Assembly: GCF_003208055.1 (NCBI RefSeq)
Contig: NZ_QJUE01000007.1
Coordinates: forward strand, 1-64,000
Length of the DNA stretch: 64,000 bases
Direction of reading: 5' to 3'
From: Prochlorococcus marinus XMU1408
GTDB taxonomy: Bacteria > Cyanobacteriota > Cyanobacteriia > PCC-6307 > Cyanobiaceae
Shown one piece after another: positions 17,864-28,792 of the stretch (position 1 is the stretch's first letter; every line of letters starts with the position of its first letter). The notes below the pieces were generated by a model, which was not told the DNA's origin, ran no database searches, and saw nothing but the letters and a program-made list of their open reading frames with translations. A program made the translations under genes and the position numbers.

Positions 17864-19813
17864 TTAGCTAATTGCTGATCTACGTCGTCTTGTTCTTCCA
17901 GATGGCATTTCTTCAGAATTAGATTCGCTATTGGATTTTTGTTCCGTTGGTGAACTTGTCTCTTTATTTGCTACCGATGCATTTGTTGACTTAGAAGCTG
18001 TATCAGCAATTTTCTTAACTGCTGATCGTGACTCTGACTGTTGATCAAGTTGTGGTTTATATGCACGAGTTCCGCCAGGAGCAGGTTGAACAAGGCAAAG
18101 TATTAATGGCTCAGCTTGAACCTCTCTTCTCAATCTTCGAGATAGTCCTGATTCAACTTCTCTTTGCAAACCAATCCAATCGACCTCAACTGACTTGCCT
18201 CCTGTCTTAAGAACAAGCTGTTTCCATCGATTTTCTAAAACCCAATTAATTTCTCTTTCAGTCCAATTAACCATTGTTTTAGCATCAACATTAGTTATGA
18301 CTCCACGAAGATTCACCCTTGGTGGTGCAACCATTACGCCATCAGTACTAATCGGAGTGAGAACCGTGATAACTCCATCATCAGCAAGTTGCTGCCGCTC
18401 TTTTAGTACACGAGTATCGACAACACCTGTTCTAGAAGAATCTAGTAATTCAACTCCTGATTTAACTGGCGAACCTTGAACGAGAGAATCAGGTCTTAAT
18501 TCAGCAACGTCCCCATTTTCCATGACTAATACGTTTTCCGGATGAACTCCCATCGATACAGCCGTTTTTCCATGAAGAACTTGCATTCTGTACTCACCAT
18601 GCACTGGAATAAAGAATTTAGGTCTAGTTAATCCAAGCATCCATTTTTGATCTTCTTGACAGCCATGACCTGAAACATGGATACCCTTATCTTTTCCATA
18701 GATAACTTTTGCACCCAGTTTTATTAATTTATCAATCGTATGCATTACAGAAATAGTATTTCCAGGAATAGGACTAGCGGAAAAAATGACTGTATCACTG
18801 GTTTTTAACTGAACATGTTGATGCTCACCTCTGGCGATACGACTCAATGCAGCCATTGATTCTCCCTGGCTGCCTGTCATCAATAAAAAAGTCTCTCTAT
18901 CGGGCAAATCTCTTATCTGTTTAATTGGAAAAAATAAATCATCAGGGAAGCGCATATATCCAAGTTCTCTTGCTTTACCAACCACATTCAACATTGAACG
19001 ACCTAGCAAGCCAACTTTTCTACCATTTTTCATGGCTAACTCTAAAAGCATTGCTACACGATGAGTAGAACTAGCAAAAGTAGTCACCATTACTCTTCCC
19101 TCAGCAGTAGCTATATATCTATCTAAATTTGGAAAAACAGAATATTCAGAAGGCGTGAATCCTGTAACTTCTGAGTTAGTTGAATCAGATAGAAGGCAAA
19201 GAACACCTTGATCACCATAGTGTGCCATCCTTGCTAGATCTGAAGGCTGACCATCAGGCGGCGTATGGTCAAACTTGAAATCTCCTGTAAAAAATACTAC
19301 CCCCACTGGAGTAGTTACGGCAAAGGAATAACTATCTGAAATTGAATGTGTATTTCGTACAAATTCAACTGAGAAATGTTGCCCAACTTTGATAACTTCT
19401 CTAGGTCCACATACTTGTATGGTTGTTCTATCAGCAACACCTGCTTCCTCCATTTTCCCTCTAAGCATAGACATTGCTAAGGGAGGACCATAAATAATAG
19501 GAATATTAAAGTTCTTTAAATGATGAGAAATACCTCCAATATGATCTTCATGCCCATGAGTTACTACCAAGCCTCTTATTCGGCTTTGATTTTCACGTAA
19601 ATAAGTAGTGTCAGGCATGACTACATTGACACCATGCATGCCATCAGTCGGGAAAGCCAGACCCGCATCAAGAATCATGATGTCGTCACCATATTCAAAA
19701 ACGCAAGTATTTTTGCCAATTTCTCCTAGGCCGCCTAAAGGAATAATCCTCAAACAAGGAGATTTTGATTGAGCATTTTTTGAACTTTGAGAATTCATTG
19801 AACTTGATGTCAT
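17864..19813 (-). CDS. rnj: Ribonuclease J
   Basis: A 649-residue beta-CASP metallo-beta-lactamase nuclease. The metal site HGHEDH is at residues 86-91, with further metal/CASP motifs TGDFKFD, LLSDSTNSE, SGHGCQED and FIPVHGEYR. Family members process rRNA and mRNA 5' ends and have both endo- and 5' exonuclease activity; cyanobacteria carry both RNase J and RNase E. The last 60 or so residues form a low-complexity Ser/Lys/Glu tail ending in RTRRRRS, a likely RNA- or partner-binding tail. It follows dapA with a 70-base gap in the asd-dapA-rnj order that is common in cyanobacteria. Confidence 0.95.
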   Translation of the reverse strand: MTSSSMNSQSSKNAQSKSPCLRIIPLGGLGEIGKNTCVFEYGDDIMILDAGLAFPTDGMHGVNVVMPDTTYLRENQSRIRGLVVTHGHEDHIGGISHHLKNFNIPIIYGPPLAMSMLRGKMEEAGVADRTTIQVCGPREVIKVGQHFSVEFVRNTHSISDSYSFAVTTPVGVVFFTGDFKFDHTPPDGQPSDLARMAHYGDQGVLCLLSDSTNSEVTGFTPSEYSVFPNLDRYIATAEGRVMVTTFASSTHRVAMLLELAMKNGRKVGLLGRSMLNVVGKARELGYMRFPDDLFFPIKQIRDLPDRETFLLMTGSQGESMAALSRIARGEHQHVQLKTSDTVIFSASPIPGNTISVMHTIDKLIKLGAKVIYGKDKGIHVSGHGCQEDQKWMLGLTRPKFFIPVHGEYRMQVLHGKTAVSMGVHPENVLVMENGDVAELRPDSLVQGSPVKSGVELLDSSRTGVVDTRVLKERQQLADDGVITVLTPISTDGVMVAPPRVNLRGVITNVDAKTMVNWTEREINWVLENRWKQLVLKTGGKSVEVDWIGLQREVESGLSRRLRREVQAEPLILCLVQPAPGGTRAYKPQLDQQSESRSAVKKIADTASKSTNASVANKETSSPTEQKSNSESNSEEMPSGRTRRRRSAIS

Positions 19814-19883
19814 GGAAATTTATGTAAAAAACTTGGTTGTTACTTAAATGAAAGTAAGGTGGTCTCGAATACAAGAGAATCGA

Positions 19884-20792
19884 TCAGATCAACCTCATAG
19901 AAGAAAGTATCTTCAAGAGTTCTTCTTTCATTTCGCTGTTTAAAGAGACTAGAGGACTTCGAGGAGGTCCAACAGACCAACCGATTAATTGAAGTGCCGT
20001 TTTAATAGGTATTGGATTAGTTGTTGCAAAAAGGGATTTGAAAAGAGGTTGTAATTTCTCGTGCAAATAAAGTGCCTCAGCGTATTTGCCCTCTAAAAAA
20101 CTCTCTATAATTTTTTTCAAACTAGGACCAACTAAATGACTTGCAACACTAACAACACCTACTGCTCCTACTGAAAGCATTGGCAAAAGCAAAGCATCAT
20201 CACCGCTATAAATAGCTAAACCTTCTCCACAATAGTTTCTTAATTGAGTCACTTCCTCTGTTGTTCCGCTTGCAGCTTTAAAACTGACTACATTACTGCA
20301 ATCCATAAGCTTACTTACAATACTAGGCGATATCGAACACCCTGTCCTCCCAGGAATGTTATAGAGCATCAAAGGTAACTTTGGAGCTGCATTTGCAATT
20401 GAGCGAAAATGAACTTCTAATCCTTCTTGAGGTGGTTTGTTGTAGTAAGGAACAACCACTAAAGCACCATCAGCGCCTGAATTAGCTGCTTCCTTTGTAG
20501 CTTCGATTGCCTCAGAAGTCGAATTACTTCCTGTCCCAGCCAAAACTTTAGCTCTTGAGCCTAAAGAATTTCGCACTGTTTCAAGCATCTTTTGTTGTTC
20601 TTGCCAAGTTAAAGTCGGAGACTCTCCGGTAGTTCCGCATACAACGATGCCATCTGAACCTTGATCTACTAAATAATTAGCCAAATCAGCAGCCAGACCG
20701 TAATCTACCCGCCCCGTTTCATCAAAGGGAGTAACCATTGCAGTTAATATCCTTCCAAAAGGTGCAGGAGACAATAAAGCTGACTTACTCAT
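19884..20792 (-). CDS. dapA: 4-hydroxy-tetrahydrodipicolinate synthase
   Basis: Starting at the ATG at 20792 gives 302 residues, the normal DapA length; a longer frame to 20885 would run into asd and lacks support. [11 protein letters not shown] near 51-61, LYNIPGRTG with the catalytic Tyr near 140, and VSFKAASG with the Schiff-base Lys near 168 are all present. It condenses pyruvate with aspartate semialdehyde on the way to lysine and peptidoglycan diaminopimelate. The start overlaps the stop of asd by 8 bases (ATGAGTAA), which suggests coupled translation with the enzyme supplying its substrate. Confidence 0.96.
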   Translation of the reverse strand: MSKSALLSPAPFGRILTAMVTPFDETGRVDYGLAADLANYLVDQGSDGIVVCGTTGESPTLTWQEQQKMLETVRNSLGSRAKVLAGTGSNSTSEAIEATKEAANSGADGALVVVPYYNKPPQEGLEVHFRSIANAAPKLPLMLYNIPGRTGCSISPSIVSKLMDCSNVVSFKAASGTTEEVTQLRNYCGEGLAIYSGDDALLLPMLSVGAVGVVSVASHLVGPSLKKIIESFLEGKYAEALYLHEKLQPLFKSLFATTNPIPIKTALQLIGWSVGPPRSPLVSLNSEMKEELLKILSSMRLI

Positions 20793-21822
20793 GGTTTTTT
20801 GGTAATAGAAGTTCAGCAATTTGAACTGCATTGAGCGCTGCGCCTTTGCGGATTTGATCTCCACACAACCATAGTTCCAAAGCATTTGGGTTACTTATAT
20901 CCTGCCTTATTCGACCTACAGATATAGGGTCCCTACCAGTTACATCTAGTGGCATAGGAAAACGATTGTTTTCAAAATCCTCAAGTATTTCAACTCCAGG
21001 TGCAGATTCCAAAATTTCATAAGCCTCTTTTATCGGAAAAGGCTGAGTAAATTCAATATTTACCGCTTCAGAATGGGCTCTAAAAACTGGAACTCTTACA
21101 CATGTTGCAGTCAATGAAAGCGAAGGATCACCAAGGATTTTTCGAGTTTCATTAACCATTTTCATTTCTTCCTCGCAATAATTATTTGATTGCAAAGGTG
21201 AATTATGCAAAAAAAGATTATATGCCAAAGAATATGGAAGAACTTTACTTTTTGGAGTTAATCCATCTAAAACTTCTTGACTTAATTTTTTTAATTCTTC
21301 CATTGCCATTGCACCAGCCCCACTTGCAGATTGATAAGTTGAGACAACAATCCGCTTAATAGGAATTCGCCTTGTCAATGGAGCAAGAACCAAAGCTAAT
21401 AAAATAGTTGTGCAATTAGGATTAGCAATTAACCCTTTATGCTTACTTAAATCGTCAGGGTTGACTTCAGGAACAATCAAAGGAACATCATTTTCCATTC
21501 GAAATGCACTTGAATTGTCAATCATCAAAGCTCCCGAGCTGAGAATTGCATCTTTCCACTTACGAGATATAGAACTGCCAGCTGAAGCTAAAATTAAATC
21601 TACATTCTTAAAACTCTCTTGAGTTGTTTCTTCAACTTTCAACTCAGTGCCACAAAAATTCTGAATCTCTCCTGCTGAACGATGCGATGCTAGTAAAGTT
21701 AATTTATCAATAGGAAAAGATCTCTCTTCAAGCAAAGCTAATAATTCTTTACCCACAGCTCCACTCGATCCAAGGATCGCAACTGTGAGAGGTCTCTCTG
21801 GTAGAAGAAATTGTGGGTCCAA
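20785..21822 (-). CDS. asd: Aspartate-semialdehyde dehydrogenase
   Basis: A 345-residue Asd with the NADP loop [11 protein letters not shown] at residues 18-28, the ANPNCTT segment holding the catalytic Cys at 137, the [10 protein letters not shown] loop, and [14 protein letters not shown] near 242. It reduces aspartyl phosphate, the product of LysC, to the semialdehyde used by DapA. The gene is first in the asd-dapA-rnj run and overlaps dapA by 8 bases. It is divergent from tig, and the 153-base region between them must carry both promoters, although no clear boxes stand out. Confidence 0.96.
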   Translation of the reverse strand: MDPQFLLPERPLTVAILGSSGAVGKELLALLEERSFPIDKLTLLASHRSAGEIQNFCGTELKVEETTQESFKNVDLILASAGSSISRKWKDAILSSGALMIDNSSAFRMENDVPLIVPEVNPDDLSKHKGLIANPNCTTILLALVLAPLTRRIPIKRIVVSTYQSASGAGAMAMEELKKLSQEVLDGLTPKSKVLPYSLAYNLFLHNSPLQSNNYCEEEMKMVNETRKILGDPSLSLTATCVRVPVFRAHSEAVNIEFTQPFPIKEAYEILESAPGVEILEDFENNRFPMPLDVTGRDPISVGRIRQDISNPNALELWLCGDQIRKGAALNAVQIAELLLPKNHE

Positions 21823-21975
21823 ACTTGATAAAGAAATTAAAAAGGGTTAACAAAAAAATTTTTCTTATTGGAAAAATCAACAAATAACAAATTTTTCGAT
21901 GCTTTTTAGGCCACAATAGCTTTGGAAGTGAACTAACGCTTTCTTACGCTAACCAAATTTGAGAATTCCGTTTCA

Positions 21976-23394
21976 ATGAGTGCTGCAAAATTAAAAGTAA
22001 AAACCAGTTCAAAACCTAATAGCAGAATTGCTGTAGAGGTAGAGGTTCCCGCAGATCGATGCCAAAATAGTTACAACGAAGCTTTAAGCAAACTCAGCAG
22101 ATCCATCTCAATCCCTGGGTTTCGAAAAGGTAAAGTCCCAAAAGCAGTGGTGATTCAACAACTGGGAGTCAAAAGAATACAAGCATCCGCATTAGAATCA
22201 CTTTTACAAACAATATGGACAGAAACATTAGATCAAGAGGGAATTGAACCTTTATGTGAACCAGAACTCGAAGAGGGTTTTGAAACTATGTTGGAAAACT
22301 TTAACCCAGAAAAAATTCTTACATTAAAACTTGAAACTGACATATCCCCTATTCCAACTTTAAAAAAATATTCAGGCCTAACTGCAGAAGTAGAGACATT
22401 AATATTTGACCCAAAGAAAGTTGATGAACTCATTGAGCAATCCCGCGCTCAACTAGCAACTAAGGTGCCAGTTAGTGATCGTGCCGCAAAAAAAGGAGAT
22501 ATTGCGCTAGTAAGCTTTAAAGGAAGATTCTCAGATGATGGAAGTGAAATTGAAGGTGGAAAAGCAAATTCAATTGAAATAGAACTTGAGGAAGGTCGCA
22601 TGATCCCTGGATTTATAGAGGGAGTGATTGGAATGAATATCAACGATGAAAAAGTTTTAAAGTGCGAATTTCCTAAGGATTACCATCAAGAAGATGCAAA
22701 AGGAAGAAAAGCTGAATTTAATGTCACTCTGGAAGATTTAAAAATCAAAGAGTTACCTGAAGTAAATGATGAATTTGCAAAGCAAGCAAGTGATAAAGAC
22801 AACTTGGCGGATCTTCGCTCAGATCTTGAAAAAAGGCTTAAAGAAGATAACGATAAAAAACAAGCACAAAATCGACAGGATTCACTTCTTAACGCTTTGG
22901 TAGAAGAGCTTGAAGTGGAATTACCAAAAAGTCTTATTGATCAAGAAGTGCGCATAATTGTTGAACAAACAGCTCAAACTTTTGCCCAACAGGGAATTGA
23001 TGTCAAATCAATGTTTACTCCAGAGCTTGTGAAATCGCTAATGGAGTCTTCAAAAGGCGAAGCAGAGAAAAAACTTCGTCAAAAACTTGCTTTAAATGCT
23101 TTGGCGAAATCAGAAAAAATTGAAGTATCAGAAAACGAAATCAATTCAAAGCTTAAAGAAGTAGAGGCTGATATCAAATTTTCAAAGGAACAAAATATCG
23201 ATGCGAATCGTATAAGAGAGGCTGTTGCTGATGATTTATTACAAGAAAAATTATTTATTTGGCTTGAGGACAATAATACTGTGTTAGAGAAAGCTCCAGA
23301 CAAAAGTAAATATCAAACCAAGGAGAAAAGTTCTAAAAAGAAAACAACAAAAACAAATAAAGAAAAGAAAAGTTCTAAAACACCCAAATCCTAG
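21976..23394 (+). CDS. tig: Trigger factor
   Basis: A 472-residue ribosome-associated chaperone and prolyl isomerase. The N-terminal ribosome-docking loop is PGFRKGKVPK near residues 46-55. The FKBP-type isomerase domain follows at about 160-250 (GDIALVSFKG, EGRMIPGFIEGV), then the long helical C-terminal domain. The last 30 residues form a Lys/Thr/Ser-rich tail that is not part of the conserved fold. It holds nascent chains at the tunnel exit. It leads the tig-clpP-clpX block, a gene order shared by many bacteria. Confidence 0.96.
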   Translation: MSAAKLKVKTSSKPNSRIAVEVEVPADRCQNSYNEALSKLSRSISIPGFRKGKVPKAVVIQQLGVKRIQASALESLLQTIWTETLDQEGIEPLCEPELEEGFETMLENFNPEKILTLKLETDISPIPTLKKYSGLTAEVETLIFDPKKVDELIEQSRAQLATKVPVSDRAAKKGDIALVSFKGRFSDDGSEIEGGKANSIEIELEEGRMIPGFIEGVIGMNINDEKVLKCEFPKDYHQEDAKGRKAEFNVTLEDLKIKELPEVNDEFAKQASDKDNLADLRSDLEKRLKEDNDKKQAQNRQDSLLNALVEELEVELPKSLIDQEVRIIVEQTAQTFAQQGIDVKSMFTPELVKSLMESSKGEAEKKLRQKLALNALAKSEKIEVSENEINSKLKEVEADIKFSKEQNIDANRIREAVADDLLQEKLFIWLEDNNTVLEKAPDKSKYQTKEKSSKKKTTKTNKEKKSSKTPKS

Positions 23395-23438
23395 ATTCTC
23401 CGCATAGATTAAAAGTGTTAGCTAACTAAACTTTTAAG

Positions 23439-24095
23439 TTGATTGAAGCCAAACGTAATCATCCCATTAATAGTTTTTGGAATAACTCCTGTTTGCTTTC
23501 TGGACCAGGAGTGCTACCAACAGTAATTGAACAATCAGGTCAAGGAGATCGTGCATTTGATATTTATTCTCGATTACTTCGTGAAAGAATCATCTTTCTA
23601 GGAACCGATGTAAACGATCAAGTAGCTGATGCATTGGTAGCCCAAATGCTTTTTTTAGAAGCTGATGACCCAGAAAAAGATATTCAGTTATATATTAATT
23701 CCCCTGGAGGATCAGTTACGGCTGGGCTAGCTATTTATGACACCATGCACCAAATCAGTCCTGATGTCATAACAATTTGTTATGGACTTGCAGCAAGCAT
23801 GGGCGCTTTTCTTCTTTCTGGAGGGACCAAAGGGAAAAGACTTGCATTGCCAAATTCCAGGATAATGATCCATCAACCTCTTGGTGGAGCTCAAGGTCAA
23901 GCTGTAGAAATTGAAATTCAAGCAAAAGAAATTCTATACTTAAAAGAGACTCTGAATTCGCTCTTGGCTGAGCATACTGGACAAAATATTGAAAAGATTT
24001 CAGAAGACACCGACCGAGACCACTTCCTTTCTCCCGCAGAAGCGGTTGAATATGGCCTGATCGACAAAGTAGTTTCCAATCTCAACTCCATATGA
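23439..24095 (+). CDS. clpP: ATP-dependent Clp protease proteolytic subunit
   Basis: A 218-residue ClpP. The catalytic Ser lies in GLAASMG (Ser120) and the His in MIHQPLGG (His145); an Asp follows in the DRDHFLS segment. [17 protein letters not shown] precedes the Ser motif. The start used is TTG at 23439, which keeps an N-terminal segment ([10 protein letters not shown]) that looks conserved in this ClpP type; no ATG lies upstream in frame. It forms the protease barrel and is placed directly before clpX, encoding its unfoldase partner. Cyanobacteria have several ClpP/ClpR paralogs, and this is the clpX-linked one. Confidence 0.94.
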   Translation: MIEAKRNHPINSFWNNSCLLSGPGVLPTVIEQSGQGDRAFDIYSRLLRERIIFLGTDVNDQVADALVAQMLFLEADDPEKDIQLYINSPGGSVTAGLAIYDTMHQISPDVITICYGLAASMGAFLLSGGTKGKRLALPNSRIMIHQPLGGAQGQAVEIEIQAKEILYLKETLNSLLAEHTGQNIEKISEDTDRDHFLSPAEAVEYGLIDKVVSNLNSI

Positions 24096-24202
24096 ATCAT
24101 TAAGGAAAGCTGACAAGTCACTAATCCTCAATGATCCTATTAATTGAGACTGAATAATATTCATGATCGGTCTATCAAACCCCTACTTTTTTAAAGAGCT
24201 CG

Positions 24203-25561
24203 ATGGCAAAATTTGAGGCCCATCTTAAATGCTCCTTTTGTGGCAAAGCCCAAGACCAGGTGAGGAAACTCATCGCTGGTCCAGGAGTATACATATGCGA
24301 TGAATGTATCGACTTATGCAACGAAATTTTAGATGAAGAACTAATTGATAATCCAAATCATCAATCAGGAGGACAGTCACAAAGTCGTAAAGCTAAAGCT
24401 GCACCAACCAATACCCCTAAACCTGCCCCAACTTTGGCCTCAATACCAAAGCCTATTGAAATTAAAAAGTTTTTAGATGATCAAGTCGTTGGACAAGAAC
24501 CAGCAAAAAAAATCTTATCTGTCGCTGTCTATAATCACTATAAGAGACTTGCATGGAAAGGAGACGGGTCAGGCGAGACTGATATAACAGCAACAAAATT
24601 ACAAAAATCTAATATTTTATTAATTGGACCAACCGGATGTGGAAAGACTTTACTGGCGCAAACATTAGCTGAAATGCTTGATGTTCCATTTGCCGTCGCT
24701 GATGCAACAACTCTCACTGAAGCCGGATATGTTGGAGAAGATGTAGAAAACATTCTTTTACGTCTGCTTCAAAAAGCAGATATGGATGTGGATTTAGCAC
24801 AAAGAGGAATAATTTATATCGATGAAATTGACAAAATTGCTAGAAAAAGTGAAAACCCGTCCATCACACGAGATGTCTCAGGAGAAGGAGTCCAACAAGC
24901 ACTCTTAAAAATGCTCGAGGGTACTGTAGCTAACGTTCCACCCCAAGGAGGAAGAAAGCATCCATATCATGACTCTATTCAAATTGATACAAGCCAAATA
25001 CTCTTCATATGTGGTGGAGCATTTGTTGGTCTAGAAGATGTAGTTCAAAAAAGACTTGGAAAAAATTCAATAGGTTTCATACCAAATGAAAGTAGAGCTA
25101 GAACTAAATCCAATCGGGATCGTACAGGGGGAGACTTAATCAATGATTTAGAACCTGATGATCTTGTGAAATATGGTCTAATCCCAGAATTTATTGGAAG
25201 AATGCCTGTTAGTGCAATATTAGAACCATTAAATGCAAAAGCACTTGAATCTATTCTCACAGAGCCTCGAGATGCCCTAGTGAAACAATTTAGAACCTTA
25301 TTAAGTATGGATGATGTAGAACTTTCATTTGACGAAGACGCTGTTGAAGCAATTGCACTAGAAGCTTATAAAAGAAAAACTGGTGCAAGAGCTTTAAGAG
25401 GAATTGTTGAGGAAATTATGCTAGATCTTATGTATAGTCTTCCATCTCAAACCAAGATTAAAAGTTTCAACATAACAAAAACAATGGTCGATGAAATTAC
25501 AGGTGGAAAAGTTGTTCCTCTCTTATCAAATGAAAAAAGAATCGTTAAGGAATCTGCCTAA
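24203..25561 (+). CDS. clpX: ATP-dependent Clp protease ATP-binding subunit ClpX
   Basis: A 452-residue ClpX with the N-terminal zinc finger (Cys10, Cys13, Cys32, Cys35), a short linker rich in Ala, Pro and Thr, Walker A GPTGCGKT near residue 143, the pore loop [10 protein letters not shown], Walker [11 protein letters not shown], and sensor [13 protein letters not shown] near 393. It unfolds tagged substrates and feeds them to ClpP, encoded 107 bases upstream. The IGF-type ClpP-docking loop is visible as KNSIGFI. No intein interrupts the ATPase. Confidence 0.97.
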   Translation: MAKFEAHLKCSFCGKAQDQVRKLIAGPGVYICDECIDLCNEILDEELIDNPNHQSGGQSQSRKAKAAPTNTPKPAPTLASIPKPIEIKKFLDDQVVGQEPAKKILSVAVYNHYKRLAWKGDGSGETDITATKLQKSNILLIGPTGCGKTLLAQTLAEMLDVPFAVADATTLTEAGYVGEDVENILLRLLQKADMDVDLAQRGIIYIDEIDKIARKSENPSITRDVSGEGVQQALLKMLEGTVANVPPQGGRKHPYHDSIQIDTSQILFICGGAFVGLEDVVQKRLGKNSIGFIPNESRARTKSNRDRTGGDLINDLEPDDLVKYGLIPEFIGRMPVSAILEPLNAKALESILTEPRDALVKQFRTLLSMDDVELSFDEDAVEAIALEAYKRKTGARALRGIVEEIMLDLMYSLPSQTKIKSFNITKTMVDEITGGKVVPLLSNEKRIVKESA

Positions 25562-25713
25562 ATTAAATAAAATTTTTAATAATTTTTTGAATTTTAACTA
25601 AAAAAATATAAAATTTTCAAAAATAAAATTCGTCAAGATTCTAATCAATGACTGATAACTTACATTATGATCAAATAAATAAAGATTAAATCCTTATATA
25701 TGTTTCATTGCAA

Positions 25714-27417
25714 ATGATAAAAGCTTATGAACCTTTACACCATAAATATAGGCCTTCACGCTTTGACGAGCTTGTTGGCCAAGACCCAATTACTTCTACA
25801 TTAAAACAGGCTCTAACTAGTAATCGAATTGCCCCTGCTTATATATTTTCTGGACCTAGAGGCACAGGTAAAACCTCAAGTGCAAGAATTTTTGCAAAGT
25901 CTTTAAATTGCTTAAAAAGTGTAAAAGCCACAACAGTACCTTGCGGTGAATGTGAACTCTGTCAAGGCATTAACTCAGGCAATGCATTAGATATCATTGA
26001 AATTGATGCAGCTTCAAATACAGGTGTCGAAAATATTCGTGAATTAATAGAAAGAGCAAGATTTGCTCCTGTAAAAGCTAGGTGGAAAGTTTATGTGATA
26101 GATGAATGCCATATGCTTTCAACTGCAGCTTTTAATGCACTTCTTAAAACATTAGAAGAACCACCTCCACAAGTCGTATTTATTCTTGCCACAACTGATC
26201 CTCAACGCGTTCTACCTACAATTCTTAGTAGATGTATGCGTTTTGACTTTAGAAGAATAAGTCTAAATGATTTAAAAAATCATTTAAGCAAAATTGCTAC
26301 CAAAGAAGGTATTCTGATCAACGAAGAAGCAATATTATTGATCGCTAAGCACTCACAAGGGGGACTAAGAGATGCAGAGAGTTTGCTTGATCAAGTCAGC
26401 TTATTTCCCCCACCAATAACTCAAGCAAACATCATAAATCTTATAGGGGCTGTTCCTGAAGAAGAATTAATTCAATTAGCCAAATCACTTATAAATAAAG
26501 ATCCAAATTCTATTTTAGAAACTTGCAATAGCTTAATTAATAAAGGAAAAGAACCTAATGCTATCTTGCAAGGAATAGCATCTATATTAAGAGACCTAGT
26601 TATTAAAAAAGTTGCTAATAATAACAATGAATTATGCAATATATCTCAAGAAAATAGTGAAGGCTTAAAAGCCCTGGCTAATTCAACTGATCTTAATCAA
26701 ATACTTAATCTTCAAGCAAAGTTAAAAGGATCTGAAAATTTTATCAGAAGTAGTAATCAACCAAAATTATGGCTAGAAATACAGTTACTTGGAATGATGT
26801 CATATGAAACTTCAAAAGAAAAAAATACAATTAAGCAATCATTTCTTGAACAAAAGAAATCAAAAGATTCAGAAGTAGTCAATTCAAACAAAATATCTGA
26901 AGAAATTAATTCAAATAGAAATCAACAAATGACTCAAGAAATATTTACTAAAAAAGAATCACAACTAAACGATGAAAAAAATAATCTTGATGATATTTGG
27001 GAAAAAGTAATAGCAATGCTAGAACTACCTTCAACAAAAATGCTACTTTCTCAACAAGCAAAATTAATCAATTTAAACTCAGAGTCTGCTGAAATAGCTA
27101 TCTCTGGGAAATGGATAAATATGATTCAAAGTCGAAAAAATCTTATTGAAGATGCTTTTTTCAAAGCCAGAGGATCTTCAACAAAAATTATTTTAATACA
27201 GCAAAAAGATAAATCATCAACTACAAAAGTTGATAAAGATATTTCTAAAAAAATAGAAAAAAAAGATAGTTTAACAACTAATGCTGAAAGTAAAAAAATT
27301 GATTTGGACAAAAAAAGATCTATACAAGAAAAAGATACTTTAGATCAAGACTCTATCGATAAAAAAGCCAAACAATTTGCTGAATTTTTTAATGGGGAAA
27401 TTGTAAATCTTGAATAA
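25714..27417 (+). CDS. dnaX: DNA polymerase III subunits gamma and tau
   Basis: About 567 residues from the ATG at 25714 (a TTG two codons earlier is possible). YRPSRFDELVGQ near 10-21, Walker A GPRGTGKTSSARIF near 48, a zinc module with Cys at VPCGECELC, DECHMLS Walker B near 130 and the TTDPQRVLPTILSRC arginine-finger region identify the clamp-loader ATPase. The C-terminal third is highly charged and poorly conserved, then ends in AEFFNGEIVNLE, a cyanobacterial DnaX-type ending. No intein is present, in contrast to some other cyanobacteria. The preceding 152 bases are almost pure A/T with no clear ribosome site. Confidence 0.95.
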   Translation: MIKAYEPLHHKYRPSRFDELVGQDPITSTLKQALTSNRIAPAYIFSGPRGTGKTSSARIFAKSLNCLKSVKATTVPCGECELCQGINSGNALDIIEIDAASNTGVENIRELIERARFAPVKARWKVYVIDECHMLSTAAFNALLKTLEEPPPQVVFILATTDPQRVLPTILSRCMRFDFRRISLNDLKNHLSKIATKEGILINEEAILLIAKHSQGGLRDAESLLDQVSLFPPPITQANIINLIGAVPEEELIQLAKSLINKDPNSILETCNSLINKGKEPNAILQGIASILRDLVIKKVANNNNELCNISQENSEGLKALANSTDLNQILNLQAKLKGSENFIRSSNQPKLWLEIQLLGMMSYETSKEKNTIKQSFLEQKKSKDSEVVNSNKISEEINSNRNQQMTQEIFTKKESQLNDEKNNLDDIWEKVIAMLELPSTKMLLSQQAKLINLNSESAEIAISGKWINMIQSRKNLIEDAFFKARGSSTKIILIQQKDKSSTTKVDKDISKKIEKKDSLTTNAESKKIDLDKKRSIQEKDTLDQDSIDKKAKQFAEFFNGEIVNLE

Positions 27418-27430
27418 TACAATTAGTAAA

Positions 27431-28747
27431 TTAAGAGCCAGAATGATTGGTCTTCTCCCAAATTAAACTCTTAGGAAATAATGACATCTTAAAAACTATA
27501 AAAGGTATAACGATGAACCAATGCGAAAGATAAATTGTTGCTCCAAGTACATTTATAAAATTAGGTGATGGTAATTTCGGACCTTCACTTTTTGCAGAGC
27601 AACCTTTCCAATAGGCTAAACTAGAAATACCAAATGCGACTATAGATAAGGGCCAAAATAATGGCATTTCAAATAAAATAATAGAAAAAAGAAGGTCTAT
27701 AAATGATACAACTGGTAAGACATATTGTAATAAGAAAAAGCAAGTCAAGTCTAATTTCTTTAAATTGGTAAGGCGATTAGAAATTAATAATGGCCAATAA
27801 TCAAAAAATCTTTGAAGTCCTCCTTCAGCCCATCTTTTTCTCTGTCGAAAAAGAGCCGAAACTGAGTCAACTGCTTCCTCTTGAACAGGGGGATCCCACA
27901 TTATTACAATAGGAGATCTAGTTAATAAAAAACGGAAGCTTAAATCTAAATCATCAGTGATAGTTTGTTCATTAAAACCTCCACAACTATCTAGAACTTT
28001 CCGATTTATTAATTGACCATTACCTCTTAATTCAGCAACCCCTCCGGTAGCAAGTCTACCTCTCTGAATAACAGCGTCCATTGCCATCTCCATTGCTTGA
28101 TAAGAAGAAATTTGATTCAATTCACAATTGATAACTGCTTTTCTTAATTGAACGGCAGACCAACCACCATGCAAAGCAAGAGTTATAGCTCTAATTAATA
28201 CATTGCTCTGTAGTTGTGCATCAGCATCTAGTATAAATAACCACTCTCCTTTGGTTTTTTTTAATACAGAGTTAAGCGCTCCTGATTTTCCACCACCACT
28301 CATTCTTGTTCGACTGAATATATTTATATTAGAAAATTTTTCACTTAATTGTTTTAATAAATTAGGTGTATTATCTTGACTTCCATCATCAATTATCCAA
28401 AGAGATATTTTCTCTTCAGGATATTCAATTGATAAAAGTCTGGTAACTAATCTCTCTATTACATTTTCTTCATCACGTGCAGCAACCAATACATCAACGG
28501 TTGGGAGGGATTCATAAAATTTTTCATCCTTAATTATCTGTTCATTTTGTAATTGATAATTGTCTCTCCGATCTCTTAAAACGACTTGCAACCCATATCC
28601 CCCCAAGATAAAAGCCAGAGTTATTGATGGGAATAAATTCTTGGCAGGTTCAAGCAAATGGGGAAAGATACCTACAAAAGCACAGCAAATCAGAAACAAT
28701 ATTGACTTAGTGCGTCGGTTTTCTCCACTAATTTTGGCTAAAGCCAT
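27431..28747 (-). CDS. Membrane family 2 glycosyltransferase, probable monoglucosyldiacylglycerol synthase
   Basis: A 438-residue processive-type GT2 protein. Two N-terminal membrane helices (about 15-50) precede the catalytic domain with VDVLVAARDEE near 79, IIDDGSQDN near 119, FILDADAQ near 172 and RQRKRWAEGG near 303, which is the family's Q/RxxRW motif. Three or more C-terminal helices follow. This layout and the first helices resemble Synechocystis Sll1377 (MgdA), which glucosylates diacylglycerol as the first step of galactolipid synthesis in cyanobacteria. The assignment rests on remembered similarity; cellulose-like polymer synthesis is the main alternative. It converges with dnaX. 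Confidence 0.65.
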   Translation of the reverse strand: MALAKISGENRRTKSILFLICCAFVGIFPHLLEPAKNLFPSITLAFILGGYGLQVVLRDRRDNYQLQNEQIIKDEKFYESLPTVDVLVAARDEENVIERLVTRLLSIEYPEEKISLWIIDDGSQDNTPNLLKQLSEKFSNINIFSRTRMSGGGKSGALNSVLKKTKGEWLFILDADAQLQSNVLIRAITLALHGGWSAVQLRKAVINCELNQISSYQAMEMAMDAVIQRGRLATGGVAELRGNGQLINRKVLDSCGGFNEQTITDDLDLSFRFLLTRSPIVIMWDPPVQEEAVDSVSALFRQRKRWAEGGLQRFFDYWPLLISNRLTNLKKLDLTCFFLLQYVLPVVSFIDLLFSIILFEMPLFWPLSIVAFGISSLAYWKGCSAKSEGPKLPSPNFINVLGATIYLSHWFIVIPFIVFKMSLFPKSLIWEKTNHSGS

Positions 28748-28792
28748 GGAGTAATCCCTTTATCAACTAATAACTCTAAGTTGCTGTCATCA

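Noticed and set aside
20793-20885. Longer start for dapA inside asd
   Set aside because: It lacks a family-like N-terminus. The ATG at 20792, overlapping the asd stop, gives the normal DapA length.
25562-25713. Unusual A/T-rich stretch before dnaX
   Set aside because: It is nearly pure A/T with only all-A/T pairing possible. No gene, tRNA or ordered repeat is visible, and such gaps are normal in this genome type.
24203-27417. Inteins in ClpX, DnaX or DnaB
   Set aside because: These proteins carry inteins in some cyanobacteria. Here each has normal length and continuous motifs, including DnaB at 42650-44068.
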